From: Coemansia sp. RSA 487
Taxonomy: Eukaryota; Kickxellomycota; Kickxellomycetes; Kickxellales; Kickxellaceae
Reading direction: 5' to 3'
Assembly: GCA_027577595.1 (NCBI GenBank)
Contig: JANBRJ010000008.1
Location: 186,001 to 250,000 of the forward strand
Length of the DNA stretch: 64,000 nt
Shown piece by piece: positions 42,401 through 53,335 of the stretch. A program made the position numbers and the translations under genes. The notes under the pieces were generated by a model. The model ran no database searches. It had not been told where the DNA came from and saw only the letters and a program-made list of their open reading frames with translations. Each line of letters begins with the position of its first letter. The first letter of the stretch is position 1.

Positions 42401-44736
42401 TATACACTGCATACGGCAGTGTTAAGGAATACGAGACCATGACTGGGTTTAAGGAGCATTTTGACAGCGAGGAGGCTGCGGTTACCAAGCAAGGTGTTCG
42501 TGATTTCTGCCAGAACGTCAACAGCTGTGTGGATTTCTACGATAATGGCTCTGACGACAAGTGGCCCTTGCCTATAGAGTTTGCTTACTTTTTGTCGTTC
42601 CCAGGGATTGTACGACTAATCGGTCTACCAACAATCGGACACTACCACTTTTCTTTCGTTCCTCTCTACCACAAGATTGAGCTAATCAGCGAGAAGGAGG
42701 AGCTGTTTTGTTCGAACAACCAGATACAGATGACGCATTCGGTTGATGAGCTCTTTAACACACCTGTTGGAAAGCAGATCAAGTTCTCATCGGTTGTGCA
42801 CTGCAATGGCAGACCGGCTGCCCGTACTTCAAACGCCTTTTTGGCTGCTGGATGCTTCGGCGAAACCACAACAACATTCTGCAAGACGCACAACCAGACG
42901 ATAACCGCACGGATTCCAACGTCCGAGGCCATAAAATCGCTTGAGAGCAAAGAGTGGTTCAGCTACAATGGCGGCGCATCTCCTCGTATAGCTCCTGGAT
43001 CTCTTTTGGAGTTTTGTCTGGATTCGGTCTGTCGCTTCAAAGATACCGGCGTGTATTCGAGTATTACGACCACTGGACCGGCTGTGTTGGTACAAGCGAC
43101 CGGCCGACGCACCCATGTTGCCAGTATCACCCTGCACGTAGATACACCTTGCACTAGCAACCCTGCTATTGACTTTTTGCAGCAGTACGCGACCAATGAT
43201 GGATCCTGCGTGTTTGCCAGCAACGGATACTCGATAGATCTGCCAGAGTCGACTGATTCGAAGCCGCACATCACTGTCACCGAAGCACTGGACGAATTTT
43301 CGGCGATATCGAGCGACTATAATTCGGTGCATTCCAATCCTTACTATGCTGGTTTATATGGACTCCCTGGTGTTGTGGCTCACGGTATATGGGTGGGTGC
43401 GGCTATGCGGGCGGTTGTTGACAAGTACGCCCTGGAAGGAAATTCTGAGCGGGTGCGCGTGGTTGATTTCAAGGTCACAGGACTGGCGTTTCCAAACGAA
43501 AAGCTTACCGTCAGTATCAGGCATGTTGGGATGAAGGATGGGCGGATTCTAGCTCAAACGATCACCACAAAATTCGATGGCACGCCAGTCCTTGCCTGCG
43601 ACTTTGAGATCGAGCAACTCAAGACAGCGTATATCTTTACCGGTCATCAGGAAGCTCCTGTGGCTGGAGTGATGATGAGCCTGTATGACCAATCTAATTC
43701 CGCAAAGGACGTTTGGGACTGCGCAGAGCGCTACATGCTTGATGAGTACGGCATCTCTTTGCTGGATGTTGTGCGCAGCAATCCTACGAGAATACAAGTA
43801 AGTTTTGAAGGTGAGCAGGGAAGTCGGCTGTTGGAAAAGTACATGTCACTTAAGAAGGGCTGCTTGCAAACTAGCCCGTGTGTCTTGCCGGGGCTTTCTG
43901 GCGACAGCCAGAACTACACATTCAGCTCGTCTGATGGCGTGCTCGGGCTTTTGCAGTTCTTGCAGCTTGTTCACGCCGTTGACGCTATAGCTAGCGTTGC
44001 AGACATGCGCTCCAAAGGTCTGGTTCAGAAAAATTCTCTGTTTGCCGGACACTCGCTTGGAGAGCTTACCGCCTTGGCATCGCTTGGCTGTGGATTACTT
44101 TCTGTAGAAGAGACTGTTGCCGTCATATTCCACCGTGGCCTGTTAATCCAGTCGGTTATCGACGACAAGAGTCAGTGCGGTTTAATGGACACCAACCAGA
44201 CAAGCACCACCGCAGTTGGAGTAAATTCGTTGCTTCATTCCAGCAAGATGTTACCACATGCGGAGCCGATTAGGAGCATACTACAAACGAATATCCACGC
44301 TTCGAATATAGATGTGTCTGCGCTGCAGCATTGCTACGTTCCCAATCTGACCGGCAAGCCATTCGAACTATCAAAGAACTATATTGAGAGCGCATACGAC
44401 ATTACACAGTCAGCCGTTTTGAAGCAGATGTTGGGCAAATGGCAAACCTTTGACATTAGCAACATTTCTGACAAGAAACGCATTGCTTTGGAGCTTCTGA
44501 TCGAGATTTTAGCTTTCCAGTTGGCAAATCCGGTTCAGTGGAGTAGCACGCAACAGAATATACTTTCAGAGCAGAAAGTTCGGCGTTTGATAGAGATTAG
44601 CAGCAACACTCAGCGAAGTGATATGGTGTCTGCTATAGCCAAAGACAAAGTGAACAACGCCGATAATGTTGATATTATGCACATTAAGAGCGACCGAGAA
44701 TATGTATACTACGAGAAGAGCACCTCTCTTACTTGA
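39471..44736 (+). CDS. Divergent fatty acid synthase beta-subunit-like protein, most active sites altered
   Basis: Exons 39471-40224 and 40337-44736; the 112-base intron starts GTAAGC and ends TGTAG, joining FKG to AGYGHSHG. The protein is 1717 residues; fungal Fas1 is about 2050. The order follows Fas1. Acyltransferase: nucleophile motif GHSHG (Ser257) kept, but FGGQG reads FGGHYGD and the later part with PFHS is absent. Enoyl reductase: LQWTGGRGGGHHS reads LQWTRCTSGAPFAF at 640. Dehydratase: DYNSVHSNPYYAGLYGLPG and AHGIW (His1267) are well kept. Malonyl/palmitoyl transferase: GHSLGE (Ser1491) kept, TGQGSQ reads TGHQEA, and ~115 residues before YVPNLTGKPFELS are missing. The long open frame argues for a selected, remodelled paralogue and against a pseudogene. 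Confidence 0.88.
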
Positions 44737-46508
44737 AGCAGAACAACATTCCAATAAGGTCTGGTAATTGCAGTGCTATTTTTTCTTTAAAAATGGGTTT
44801 ATACACTAATTATCAGTAATAAATATTTTTATTTTAATCCAGTTTTGAAGCAATAATAGGTAATGAAAATGACTTTTTAGCATCTAGTTTTGTTCAAAAG
44901 GCCAACAATTCTAACGGGTGTACGCCTGTATCATGCTGGAGAAATCATTGCATATGAAGATACAAGCAAAATTCACCCCCTGAATTTTCTAAAAAAAATT
45001 GCTAGTCATTTGTTTTTCCATTTAAGCGTATCCAATTTTTATATAGTTTCTATTGTTAGATTCAAGGTTTGATATATTGAGAATATGATAACCTCTTTTA
45101 TTGGGATAAAATTATAATTTTAAGTATATATATATAGTTATTCCCATTTGTGTGTCTGAAATTTGCATATTGTAGTTGTTACATTGAACGCGGTGTCTAT
45201 ATAAACGGAAAATTCTGGATGCATACCTTTGGTTTAAAAGTTTCATATCTTCTCCATTGTTTAATATTTGGGTTACTTTTGGAAATCTACTCTAACTAAA
45301 GCACTGCTGGCCTTTACTATGTTTCTGTTTAAAAAAAGCGATACATCTGTAGCTCCTGATAAGCGTAAAGACCTTGACAATCTTAAGAACGACATCAAAA
45401 GATTGAAGAAAAAGTATAGATGTGTAAGGGTAATTCCGGCTAAACTAATCGACTGTTTCAGTATTGGGTCAATGAGTGGCCAAGAGCGAAGTGGTTATCA
45501 CGATAAAAAGTATATTGATCAAGCACAGAAGTGGTGCAAATAGTATGCATGACTAGTGACAGTTGCCTTTATGTGGAGCAAATATTTACAGCCTTTATAG
45601 GTATAATAAAATGTTTTTTTATAAATATCACCAGCAATGTGCATTATCCATGTTGATAGACGGTTACTTTGCAGTGCAAAAAGATTAAACGTAAGGCAGC
45701 TTGGAATTCAAAACGTTTAACTTGCGATTATGGTATCTTTTGTTTAATGAAGCTACGTCTTGAGACTATAAGAAGCTATAATAAAAGTGTAGCCACATGG
45801 CTTGTTCCTAATCTATACACATGTGGTTATCTAGCTCATCAACGGTGCTGTATTCCTTGTTGCAAGTGGGGCATACTTTTAGAAACTGCTGATGCTTGCA
45901 GATTACCCGTAGTTCAGGGGACATCGAGCCTGCCATTGTGGTTTCTAGTATTAAGTAATCAACAGAATAAAAAAGGGTATTTAGTTTTAAAGGAATTTAA
46001 TATTAGTGAAGGAGGATAGAAAAAGATGGGGGAGAAAAATGACGAGTGCTCGGCTGACATCTGTGCCTTGTCTATTAAAGCTAGCAAATTTTTTTTGCCT
46101 AATGTCGTTGTTCATAAATTATTGACTTGTTGTTGTCACATGTGTCAGTCATGTAGTTGTAATTTTTAATTCAACGTGCATAACAGAAAAGTGGCTGTGC
46201 CATTGTCACGATTCCAATTTACGCAGATATAAAACACTTTGCGTGTTTGAGCTCATTTGTGCATTTCCTTTTGCCCGTTACAGGGTTTTGTATGTTATAT
46301 CTCATAAACCCGATAATCAGTCCTTAATCACATTGTAAATCAAAATCACGGCATTGAATAGATAGAAGCAGGTGGATATTTTTTAAAGGGCCACTACTTT
46401 TTAACGCGTTCTCTGAGATAATTTCTTGCTTTTATTCTCTGGCATAATTTCTTTTTGTATTTTTATCTTGTTTATAATTTCAAGAGCAGCCAAAATAAGC
46501 AAAGACAT
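44737..46508. other. 1.8 kb strongly AT-rich intergenic region
   Basis: No gene is confidently seen. Two plus-strand frames are the longest: 45319-45543 from an ATG (74 residues, Lys/Asp-rich, ending YIDQAQKWCK) and 45669-46019 (no ATG at its start) with a cysteine-rich patch HQRCCIPCCKW followed by ETADACRL. The second faintly recalls the terminal zinc-binding segment of LINE reverse transcriptases, but this is weak. Confidence 0.4.
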
Positions 46509-48416
46509 ATGATTCGTTTGTCACCAGAGCAGGTTTTGGCGGGGCTGAAGCAAGATGGCTCGTATGACGCAATGCGACGGGAAATGTTCAAAGCGTTTAA
46601 CGAGAGTGGCCGCGGCAAAGAGCTTGAGAAGCAGATAGTTTCGCTTCTTGAAAGGTTTAGCGGAGATAGTGAAGTTCCGACACGAGGCAGGAGCAAAGAA
46701 GAGGGTCTTGAAAGGCGAATTCTTGGGTACCTCGAGCGACAGAGCAGATTCGAAAGGCTGGAGAAGGATGCACGCAACTACTGGCTTAAAAGAGACAAGA
46801 AAGAGCTGATGAAGCGTAACATTAACAACGCAATGGATAAAGCGCAGAACACTGACAGCCCAGAGCGTCTGTCTCATAGTGTGTCGCGTGCATTAGAGCT
46901 AGAGCCACCCCGCTTGCCAGCCCATGGATCGGGCGCACAAACAAGAGTGCACAGCTTTTACCGGGTAGGCGACGCAGCAGCGGCGTTTGTACCAGTAGAC
47001 GATTCGTTTCTGAGTAGCAGCCCGCAGTACACGTGTGTGTCAGTTGAGGTGGAATCCTGTGACGCGCCAAAAAACATGTATATGGTACGTGATCCGGACT
47101 CTTCACACCAGGGGCCGATGCAAGATGTGTGGGCGGTGTACTGGGACCAGCTAATTGCGCTCAAACGCCCATACGACCATAAGCACCGCGAAGGGGACCA
47201 AGTCTATGCGCTGTATCGGAATGACCTAGGAACAGACACGGCTGTAAGTACCGAGTTTTTCCCTGGCCGCGTGGAGCGTGTCAGCCAGATGTCGGTGGCT
47301 ATAAGATTCGACACCGGCGAGCTTGCGCACGTGTATTACGATGAGTTGTTTGCAGCCGGGCGTGTTGGATTTCTCCGGCAGCAGAGCGAGGAACGCAAAA
47401 GACGTGGTGCGTCTGACGCTATGGTTGAAGTGCATGGGCGCGTTATCCCGTCATTTACGGGGTTTTGGCCCGGCGTCGCGCAGCCGGGCTTGGGAAAGCA
47501 TGGCCGCAAGACAAGGTATCGCCAGATGCCTCCGCTTCTTGTTGATGTTCGTTTGGCGGACAAGTACTACTTGCGGAACCAGTTGCAATATACTCGTAAA
47601 AGCAGTCCCAGTGCAGTGTGCGAGAGCGACAAAAACTCTGATATGGACACTGCCAGCTCTTCGGTGCCGCCTGAATCGCCAGCCCTAAAAGCGTCTGTCC
47701 AAGATCGCTCTGCTCCACACGCAAAGCAGCAGACAAGCGCCCGCGATAATGCTTCTGAGCATAGCAATAACCAGCCTAGCTTGTCCCCTAAGCCAACACA
47801 CCCAGTGTCCTCAGAGGAAGACGGAGAAATTGATGCGGAGGCTAATGAAGAAGGCGAATGCGTAGATGAACGACCATTAGCAGCAAGCCCTAGGGCAAGA
47901 AATCCCAGCAGTAGTCGCCGCTACTCGGACTATTATCATCGAACAGCACGCCGACAGCCGCCGCATAGCAGAAATGAGCACTACCAGGCCATCCGACACG
48001 ACAGGCCGCCGAGCCGAGGAAGACTATCAAGGTTCGACGATCGCGATCGCGATCGCTCGCCATATAGGCCAGGCAGAGATGAATGGAGCACAGACCGCAG
48101 GTCGTCGGGGTATAGAGACGGTGGATACCGTGAAAGGCGGCGTTCTCGATCTAGATCGCATTCTCGAGGACGTGGCAGAGCCGATGCATACGATGGCTCT
48201 CAGATACACATGGATCCACGAGTGTTGCCTAATGGCCATCCGCTTTCGCCACCACCGCAGCCGCCTCTCATTATCAATCCGTTCCCGTCTGTGGAGTTTA
48301 ATGTGGGCGTGCAGCATATACCACCACAGGATCGGGTGGATATGCGCGACAGCCCGTACCAGCACCACCCTCGCCAGCCTGACCGCCGCTATGGCGACTA
48401 TCACCACCAGCGTTAG
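46509..48416 (+). CDS. SHG1: SHG1/BOD1-domain protein with SGF29-like Tudor region
   Basis: Encodes 635 residues from ATG 46509. Residues ~10-95 fit the COMPASS Shg1/BOD1 domain: LKQDGSYDAMRREMFKAFNE, LEKQIVSLLERF, ERRILGYLERQSRFERLEKD. Residues ~150-284 look like a tandem Tudor of SGF29 type: YRVGDAAAAFVPVDDSF, YMVRDPDS, WDQLIALKRP, GDQVYALYRNDLG, STEFFPGRVERV, IRFDTGELAHVYYDELF. SGF29 Tudors read H3K4me2/3; Shg1 belongs to the H3K4 methyltransferase complex. The C-terminal ~250 residues are Ser/Pro/acidic, then Arg/Asp/Ser-rich with RSRSRSHSRGRGR. The gene symbol rests on the N-terminal domain alone. The union of both domains is inferred by eye and needs profile confirmation. Confidence 0.7.
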   Translation: MIRLSPEQVLAGLKQDGSYDAMRREMFKAFNESGRGKELEKQIVSLLERFSGDSEVPTRGRSKEEGLERRILGYLERQSRFERLEKDARNYWLKRDKKELMKRNINNAMDKAQNTDSPERLSHSVSRALELEPPRLPAHGSGAQTRVHSFYRVGDAAAAFVPVDDSFLSSSPQYTCVSVEVESCDAPKNMYMVRDPDSSHQGPMQDVWAVYWDQLIALKRPYDHKHREGDQVYALYRNDLGTDTAVSTEFFPGRVERVSQMSVAIRFDTGELAHVYYDELFAAGRVGFLRQQSEERKRRGASDAMVEVHGRVIPSFTGFWPGVAQPGLGKHGRKTRYRQMPPLLVDVRLADKYYLRNQLQYTRKSSPSAVCESDKNSDMDTASSSVPPESPALKASVQDRSAPHAKQQTSARDNASEHSNNQPSLSPKPTHPVSSEEDGEIDAEANEEGECVDERPLAASPRARNPSSSRRYSDYYHRTARRQPPHSRNEHYQAIRHDRPPSRGRLSRFDDRDRDRSPYRPGRDEWSTDRRSSGYRDGGYRERRRSRSRSHSRGRGRADAYDGSQIHMDPRVLPNGHPLSPPPQPPLIINPFPSVEFNVGVQHIPPQDRVDMRDSPYQHHPRQPDRRYGDYHHQR

Positions 48417-48611
48417 CCTAATTTTGTACAATCCGCGCTTGTAATAAACTCCGTGAGCCTTTGACTTGAACTTTATTACAGAGCGCATTTGATGAATGCG
48501 TAGGCTGTATTGCTTCAGTGGATTTTTCAATGATGTTGGTGCTTTTATATTCAACGAAATGGAACCAGGGCATTTTGCCAAGTCAATATATTCCACGTTC
48601 TACTTCAAAAG

Positions 48612-50597
48612 ATGGCAATTGTAAAGCTCTCTATCTCTTTGGTCCTTTTGCTTGCCTGTGTTGGTGGCACGCAGAGGATCGTCTCTAACAACGTTTATCC
48701 CTATGCCCAGCGCTATCGGATTGCGTCTTTGGGCTCGGTCATAGGTACCAGCTCTACGTTCAACATTTACACCGAGAAACCTATCCGAGTCGTTGACACC
48801 AGATACAAACGCTCAGACGTGGAATCTGCTTTGGATGGAAACATCAAAATAGCATCCGTTTACCTTCAGCGCAACCACGCGATTTCGCCGTCTTCGGTTC
48901 GAATCACCGATGCCTACACAGACCAAGCATCAGGAATCACTCACGTTTATGCAAAACAGGTGGTTGGCGGAATCGGCATTGCAAACGGACTCGCTAATGT
49001 CAACATTGACAGACACGGAAATGTTATTTCGTCAAGTCAGTCATTTGTCCCAGAACCAGTACAAGCTGGTACAAACACTCTGGATTTCTGGACGAAATCC
49101 GAAAACGGCAACCGCACAGAACAAGTGAAAGCGGCGTTTGGATCACTTGCCAATTGCACGTCTTTGGATGTTGATGCGCAAGGCATTATGAGCAGCGAGA
49201 TCTCGTTTGTGGATGGATTTGAAACGACTACCGGCGACTCGGGATTTTTTGTGCATGGGCTTTCAGCTGATATGGCGCTTGGTGGACAAAGTAGCGTCTC
49301 CAAGGAGTGGCTGCATCTCGACAGACGTGTTGTTCCAGTCTGGCACATTTGCATGCAGCAGTCCAAACACTGGTGGAGTGCTTATGTTGGTGCTGACACT
49401 GACAACCAAGTGCATGCGCTCTGCGACTGGACATACAATTATGATGCATACAATGTACTGCCGCGCAACATTGTATCTCCGGATAACGGAAGCCCGCAAC
49501 TTGTGGTCGATCCAGCAAATCCGTCTACCAGCCCGCATGGATGGGTGACAGGGAACACTACAACAGGCAACAATGTGTGGGCGCAGACCAACCCGAGCGG
49601 TAAGGGCACATTGGTAGACAACTTGCGGCCGGTGGCAAAGGGGATGCCAAACAAAGTGTTTGATTTTCCTTTCAACACAGCGCAAGAGCCAGACAAGTAT
49701 GCTGATTTTGCAGTCACGCAGCTATTCTATACGGTTAATGTAATGCACGACCTTTCCTTTGTTTACGGGTTTGACGAAGCCGCAGGAAACTTTCAGGATA
49801 TTAACTTTAGTGGAAAGGGCGTTGGCGGAGACCATGTTGTTGCATTTGCACAGGATGGCAGCGACGTAAATAATGCAATGTTTACGTCTCCGCCAGATGG
49901 CCAGAGCGGAACCATGAAGATGTACTTGTGGACAGCGACGACGCCCAAAAGGGACGGAGACCTGGAGCAGGATATTGTTGCCCACGAGTTCACGCACGGG
50001 ATATCTAATCGGCTGACAGGTGGGCCATCGAATGCAGACTGTTTGGCTGGTGGCGAGCCTGGAGGAATGGGTGAAGGATGGAGCGACATTGTGGCAAATA
50101 TCCTGCGCATAAGACAAGGAATGACACGTGAGCATAACATGGAGATGGGGCGTTATGTCAATGGGAAAAACATCCGTATGTATCCGTACTCGACAAGCAT
50201 GGCAACAAATCCTCAAACGTTCAAGTATCTTGACAAGGCAGAATATAAGGAGGTGCACTCGATTGGAGAGGTTTGGGCAACGATGCTGTATGAGGTGCTG
50301 TGGAACATAATCGACGAAAGCGGAATTTCAGACGATCTCTTCAAACATGACATCGAAAAGGGCAATAGCATTATGTTGCAGATATTGCTAGATGGAATGA
50401 AGTTGCAGCCGTGCAATCCCTTGTTTATTGACGCACGCGAAGCAATCATCCAGGCAGAACATAATCTGACAGGCGGAAAATACAAATGCGCTATATGGCG
50501 CGGATTTTCCAAGCGCGGACTGGGGGTCGGTGCATCAGCGAACAAAACAGCACATACCGAAGATTTTGGTGTACCGCCGGAATGTGGTGAACACTAG
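48612..50597 (+). CDS. Secreted metalloprotease, M36 fungalysin
   Basis: Single exon, 661 residues. A signal peptide (MAIVKLSISLVLLLACVGG) is followed by the FTP/fungalysin propeptide (SVRITDAYTDQASGITHVYA, KQVVGGIGIANGLANVNID) and a catalytic domain of ~390 residues with NVMHDLSFVYGFDEAAGNFQ, the zinc motif HEFTHG (458-463), GEPGGMGEGWSD containing the third zinc ligand, and VHSIGEVWATMLYEVLWNII. All catalytic residues are present. It should be exported, self-process, and digest external protein. It lies 195 bases downstream of the SHG1-type gene on the same strand. Confidence 0.97.
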   Translation: MAIVKLSISLVLLLACVGGTQRIVSNNVYPYAQRYRIASLGSVIGTSSTFNIYTEKPIRVVDTRYKRSDVESALDGNIKIASVYLQRNHAISPSSVRITDAYTDQASGITHVYAKQVVGGIGIANGLANVNIDRHGNVISSSQSFVPEPVQAGTNTLDFWTKSENGNRTEQVKAAFGSLANCTSLDVDAQGIMSSEISFVDGFETTTGDSGFFVHGLSADMALGGQSSVSKEWLHLDRRVVPVWHICMQQSKHWWSAYVGADTDNQVHALCDWTYNYDAYNVLPRNIVSPDNGSPQLVVDPANPSTSPHGWVTGNTTTGNNVWAQTNPSGKGTLVDNLRPVAKGMPNKVFDFPFNTAQEPDKYADFAVTQLFYTVNVMHDLSFVYGFDEAAGNFQDINFSGKGVGGDHVVAFAQDGSDVNNAMFTSPPDGQSGTMKMYLWTATTPKRDGDLEQDIVAHEFTHGISNRLTGGPSNADCLAGGEPGGMGEGWSDIVANILRIRQGMTREHNMEMGRYVNGKNIRMYPYSTSMATNPQTFKYLDKAEYKEVHSIGEVWATMLYEVLWNIIDESGISDDLFKHDIEKGNSIMLQILLDGMKLQPCNPLFIDAREAIIQAEHNLTGGKYKCAIWRGFSKRGLGVGASANKTAHTEDFGVPPECGEH

Positions 50598-51811
50598 CAT
50601 TGACGATGTAAACCTCTGTGCCGACAACTGAAAAAGACCATAGGATGCGACAAGAAAGAACAGCAACGAAGCAACTGAGCCAGCATGCTCTTTTTGTTTG
50701 CATATATGCGATCTGCAACAGTATCAGCAGCAGCAGCGATATACCCAAAGCTAAACGCTGAGAAAGAGATAGTGAGAGAGAAGGCTAAAGCAGAGGGGAT
50801 CGCCGGATATGTACACTAAAAGAAAACATACAAAGCAATCCGCCTGTGGAAGTATCACGAGTGCAACTTTAGTACATTGTTTCGCATAATATAATTGTGG
50901 CAATTGAATAAAAGCACAGACAAAAAAGTAAAATAAAACGACCTAGCTAGCAAACAACATGCTTGGCAGGAAATAAGCATACCGTTTCCTCCCCAGGAAA
51001 GACCATATATATGCAGCAACCATATGGATGGACTGCAGCAGGCAATTAAACTCACACAGACAACATACGTAAAAGAGTTTGGTAAACAAAGAGCATTTGA
51101 GAGTGTGCATATGGAGAAAGCGCTTGTGGTGGGTAATCTTGGAGATGTCTGGCTCAGCTATGCACAATCTATGCAAGCAGCTTACAATACAGATTATGTG
51201 TCTTCCTCCTATTGTAAATGCTAAGGAAACTGTGTTACAAAGGCAACCAGCAAATCCCACATATATAGAGGATGTGCTGGTTGGGCCGACTCATTTTCGA
51301 AGAGTTGTGTTTCTTTTTCTTTTTCTTTTTCTTTTATCTTGCAAGTTTAATTTTATTTTTGTTATTCATTGGAACATTTACAGTGTTGGTAAGTCGAACA
51401 TGCTTGGCAGTGTGGTTCTCAGATTCGCTTGATTTAATGAAGCCCACAAAACAGGATTACCCCTTGCATCATGCACGGATACCACATATGTTTCCCCCTC
51501 TTTTGGTCACACTACTCCAGTGAGAATGAAAAATAAAGCACAGGCACTCTATCTTTTTCCCAAACACATGTGGTACTATTGTTGCTAGTTTGCGTGGGGG
51601 CGGTATTATGTCATTGCGCAACATTGGGGGCATCTTGGATGGACAGGTTCGTTGGATTTGAGTCGTCTTGTCATTTCCTGTTTTGCATTTTTACAAGCCA
51701 GTAAATTAAATGGCTGTTCTTTATTTTAACTTTGACTTTTTACACTTTATTTCTGGTAGGCAGCTTTTCTTTTCGCCATATAATTGTTTGCGGTATAAAT
51801 TAGGAATATCA
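50598..51811. other. Intergenic between M36 protease and receptor-like gene
   Basis: 1.2 kb with no convincing gene. A pyrimidine microsatellite (TTTTTC)n lies at 51312-51337. The frame at 51710 that runs into the receptor gene contains TATAAA at 51794 and is taken as upstream sequence. Confidence 0.45.
51312..51337 (+). repeat. (CTTTTT)n microsatellite
   Basis: Four copies of a six-base pyrimidine unit in intergenic DNA. Confidence 0.85.
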
Positions 51812-53212
51812 ATGTCCTTTTCACTGACACCAGCAGAAGAGGCGCGCGTGCGGCTGGCAAAGCTGCTGGGGTACAGCCTTGACCCCATCAGCAAAAAGGA
51901 CATGGCCATGATAATAGTTATATCTGCAGTATACGGAATAGACCTTTTTGCCGTTATCTTCATGCTTTGGAACCGCCGCTATCCGCCGCTCAAGTCGAAA
52001 GGCCCACTGCTGATGGCTGCGGCGTACATTGCGTGCGTGTTTTGGTTTATCGGCGACTTACAGATCAACGGGCATGTGCATCTTGCTGGCACAGTGCTCA
52101 CAAATTGCAAGGGAATTGGCGTTTGGGTGCGGGTGCTTCTGGGTGTGTGTACAGTTAGCTCGTTAATCGCGCTGCGCTCGTACGGATTGTTTCGGGTATT
52201 TAAACAGAACTTGCCGTACCGTGGGATTGGATTGTATCTACCGTTCCTGGTGTACTGTGCTTGCACTTTAGTATATGGGGTAGTTGCACAGATTCTAAGC
52301 CCATCGGTCACTGTGGAGTACATGGCGCTTTTGGACATATGCTATTGCCCAAAACCGTTTCGTGGAGCCTTGTACGGGTACATTTGGGTGACATGGCTAC
52401 TTGTGGCAATAATCAACTGGAAGATCAGGAACATCAAGAGCTCATTCAACGAGAGTCGTGAAATGGCGGTCAGCTGCGTGTTTGTGTTTATTGCGCTGAT
52501 CTTCAACACTGTTTTACAGTTCACATCGCCACAGTATCCTTTCCACCAGATCCAACGGATTGTCACCACGTCGCTGGACCATTTGGTCACTAATTTGGTG
52601 TGGTGGATGATCATGGGTGGACCACTGCTGAACTGCCTTTTTCGCAGGCAAAAGTATTTTGAGTACTGGAAGGCCAAGCTTCGCAAAGATGGGTTCCAAA
52701 ACGAGTACGACATGGAGTCTGAGGCCACTGTGTTTTCGTCGCACAACTTGTCATTCAGAGGCAGCGTGGACGATTTCTTCCTGTACGCCGATCCGGGAAA
52801 CCCAGGCGAGCGCAAAGTGCCAGAACTTTTACCTAACGGCGAGCCGCGCCCCAAATCGGCAAGGCGCCCAAAGAGACAAAGCAAACGCAGCACGTTGGCG
52901 TATAAAAGACAGAGCGCACAGTCTGCGCAAACGCTGACGTATATGCGACCGACGAACGAGCATAGCGGAGCTGCAAGCAACTTGGATCCATTTGATATCC
53001 GGCCGCCACTCAGCAGAACTATGACCAGCACCAGTACTCCTCCTAGTAATGATCCATTTGGCCACAGATTCAGCAACAATTTTCATCTGCCACCAATGCC
53101 TTCTACTCGTGGGCGGACAGATAATCCTCGGCCGAACGAGTCGCAGAGCGTTTTGCCTAGAGAGGACTCTCCTAGATCCTTTACGGTATCCGATCGCGTA
53201 TACATGCCCTAG
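51812..53212 (+). CDS. Seven-transmembrane receptor-like protein
   Basis: Encodes 466 residues from ATG 51812; an in-frame ATG at 51710 would add 34 residues with no clear role. A short N-terminus with no signal peptide or ligand-binding domain leads into seven hydrophobic helices, with short basic loops (WNRRYPPLKSKGP, RSYGLFRVFKQNLPYRG, NWKIRNIKSSFNESRE). The RYPPLKxKxP loop after the first helix is, from memory, a feature of fungal GPCR-like proteins of the class-C/RGS-linked type. The cytosolic tail of ~160 residues is Arg/Ser/Pro-rich with likely phosphorylation sites. A G-protein receptor role is an inference; ligand unknown. Confidence 0.65.
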   Translation: MSFSLTPAEEARVRLAKLLGYSLDPISKKDMAMIIVISAVYGIDLFAVIFMLWNRRYPPLKSKGPLLMAAAYIACVFWFIGDLQINGHVHLAGTVLTNCKGIGVWVRVLLGVCTVSSLIALRSYGLFRVFKQNLPYRGIGLYLPFLVYCACTLVYGVVAQILSPSVTVEYMALLDICYCPKPFRGALYGYIWVTWLLVAIINWKIRNIKSSFNESREMAVSCVFVFIALIFNTVLQFTSPQYPFHQIQRIVTTSLDHLVTNLVWWMIMGGPLLNCLFRRQKYFEYWKAKLRKDGFQNEYDMESEATVFSSHNLSFRGSVDDFFLYADPGNPGERKVPELLPNGEPRPKSARRPKRQSKRSTLAYKRQSAQSAQTLTYMRPTNEHSGAASNLDPFDIRPPLSRTMTSTSTPPSNDPFGHRFSNNFHLPPMPSTRGRTDNPRPNESQSVLPREDSPRSFTVSDRVYMP

Positions 53213-53335
53213 ATTTTTCTTTCACAATAATTACATTTCTTAGTGTTAGATATGTTTTGTATTTGTAACATATTATTCAGTGTGATATCCTAAAGAGAAT
53301 CAGCGTCAAAGGCGTTGGCAAGTTAAAATAAAAAG

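Noticed and set aside
45319-45543. 74-residue Lys-rich frame
   Set aside because: ATG-initiated but of biased composition in strongly AT-rich DNA, with no family match.
45669-46019. Cysteine-rich frame that might be a LINE C-terminal fragment
   Set aside because: Only a vague HQRCCIPCC...ETAD resemblance; no reverse transcriptase or endonuclease sequence nearby.
51710-51811. Upstream in-frame ATG extending the seven-helix protein by 34 residues
   Set aside because: The extension is Phe/Tyr-rich, contains a TATAAA at the DNA level, and adds no signal peptide; the ATG at 51812 is simpler, though not proven.
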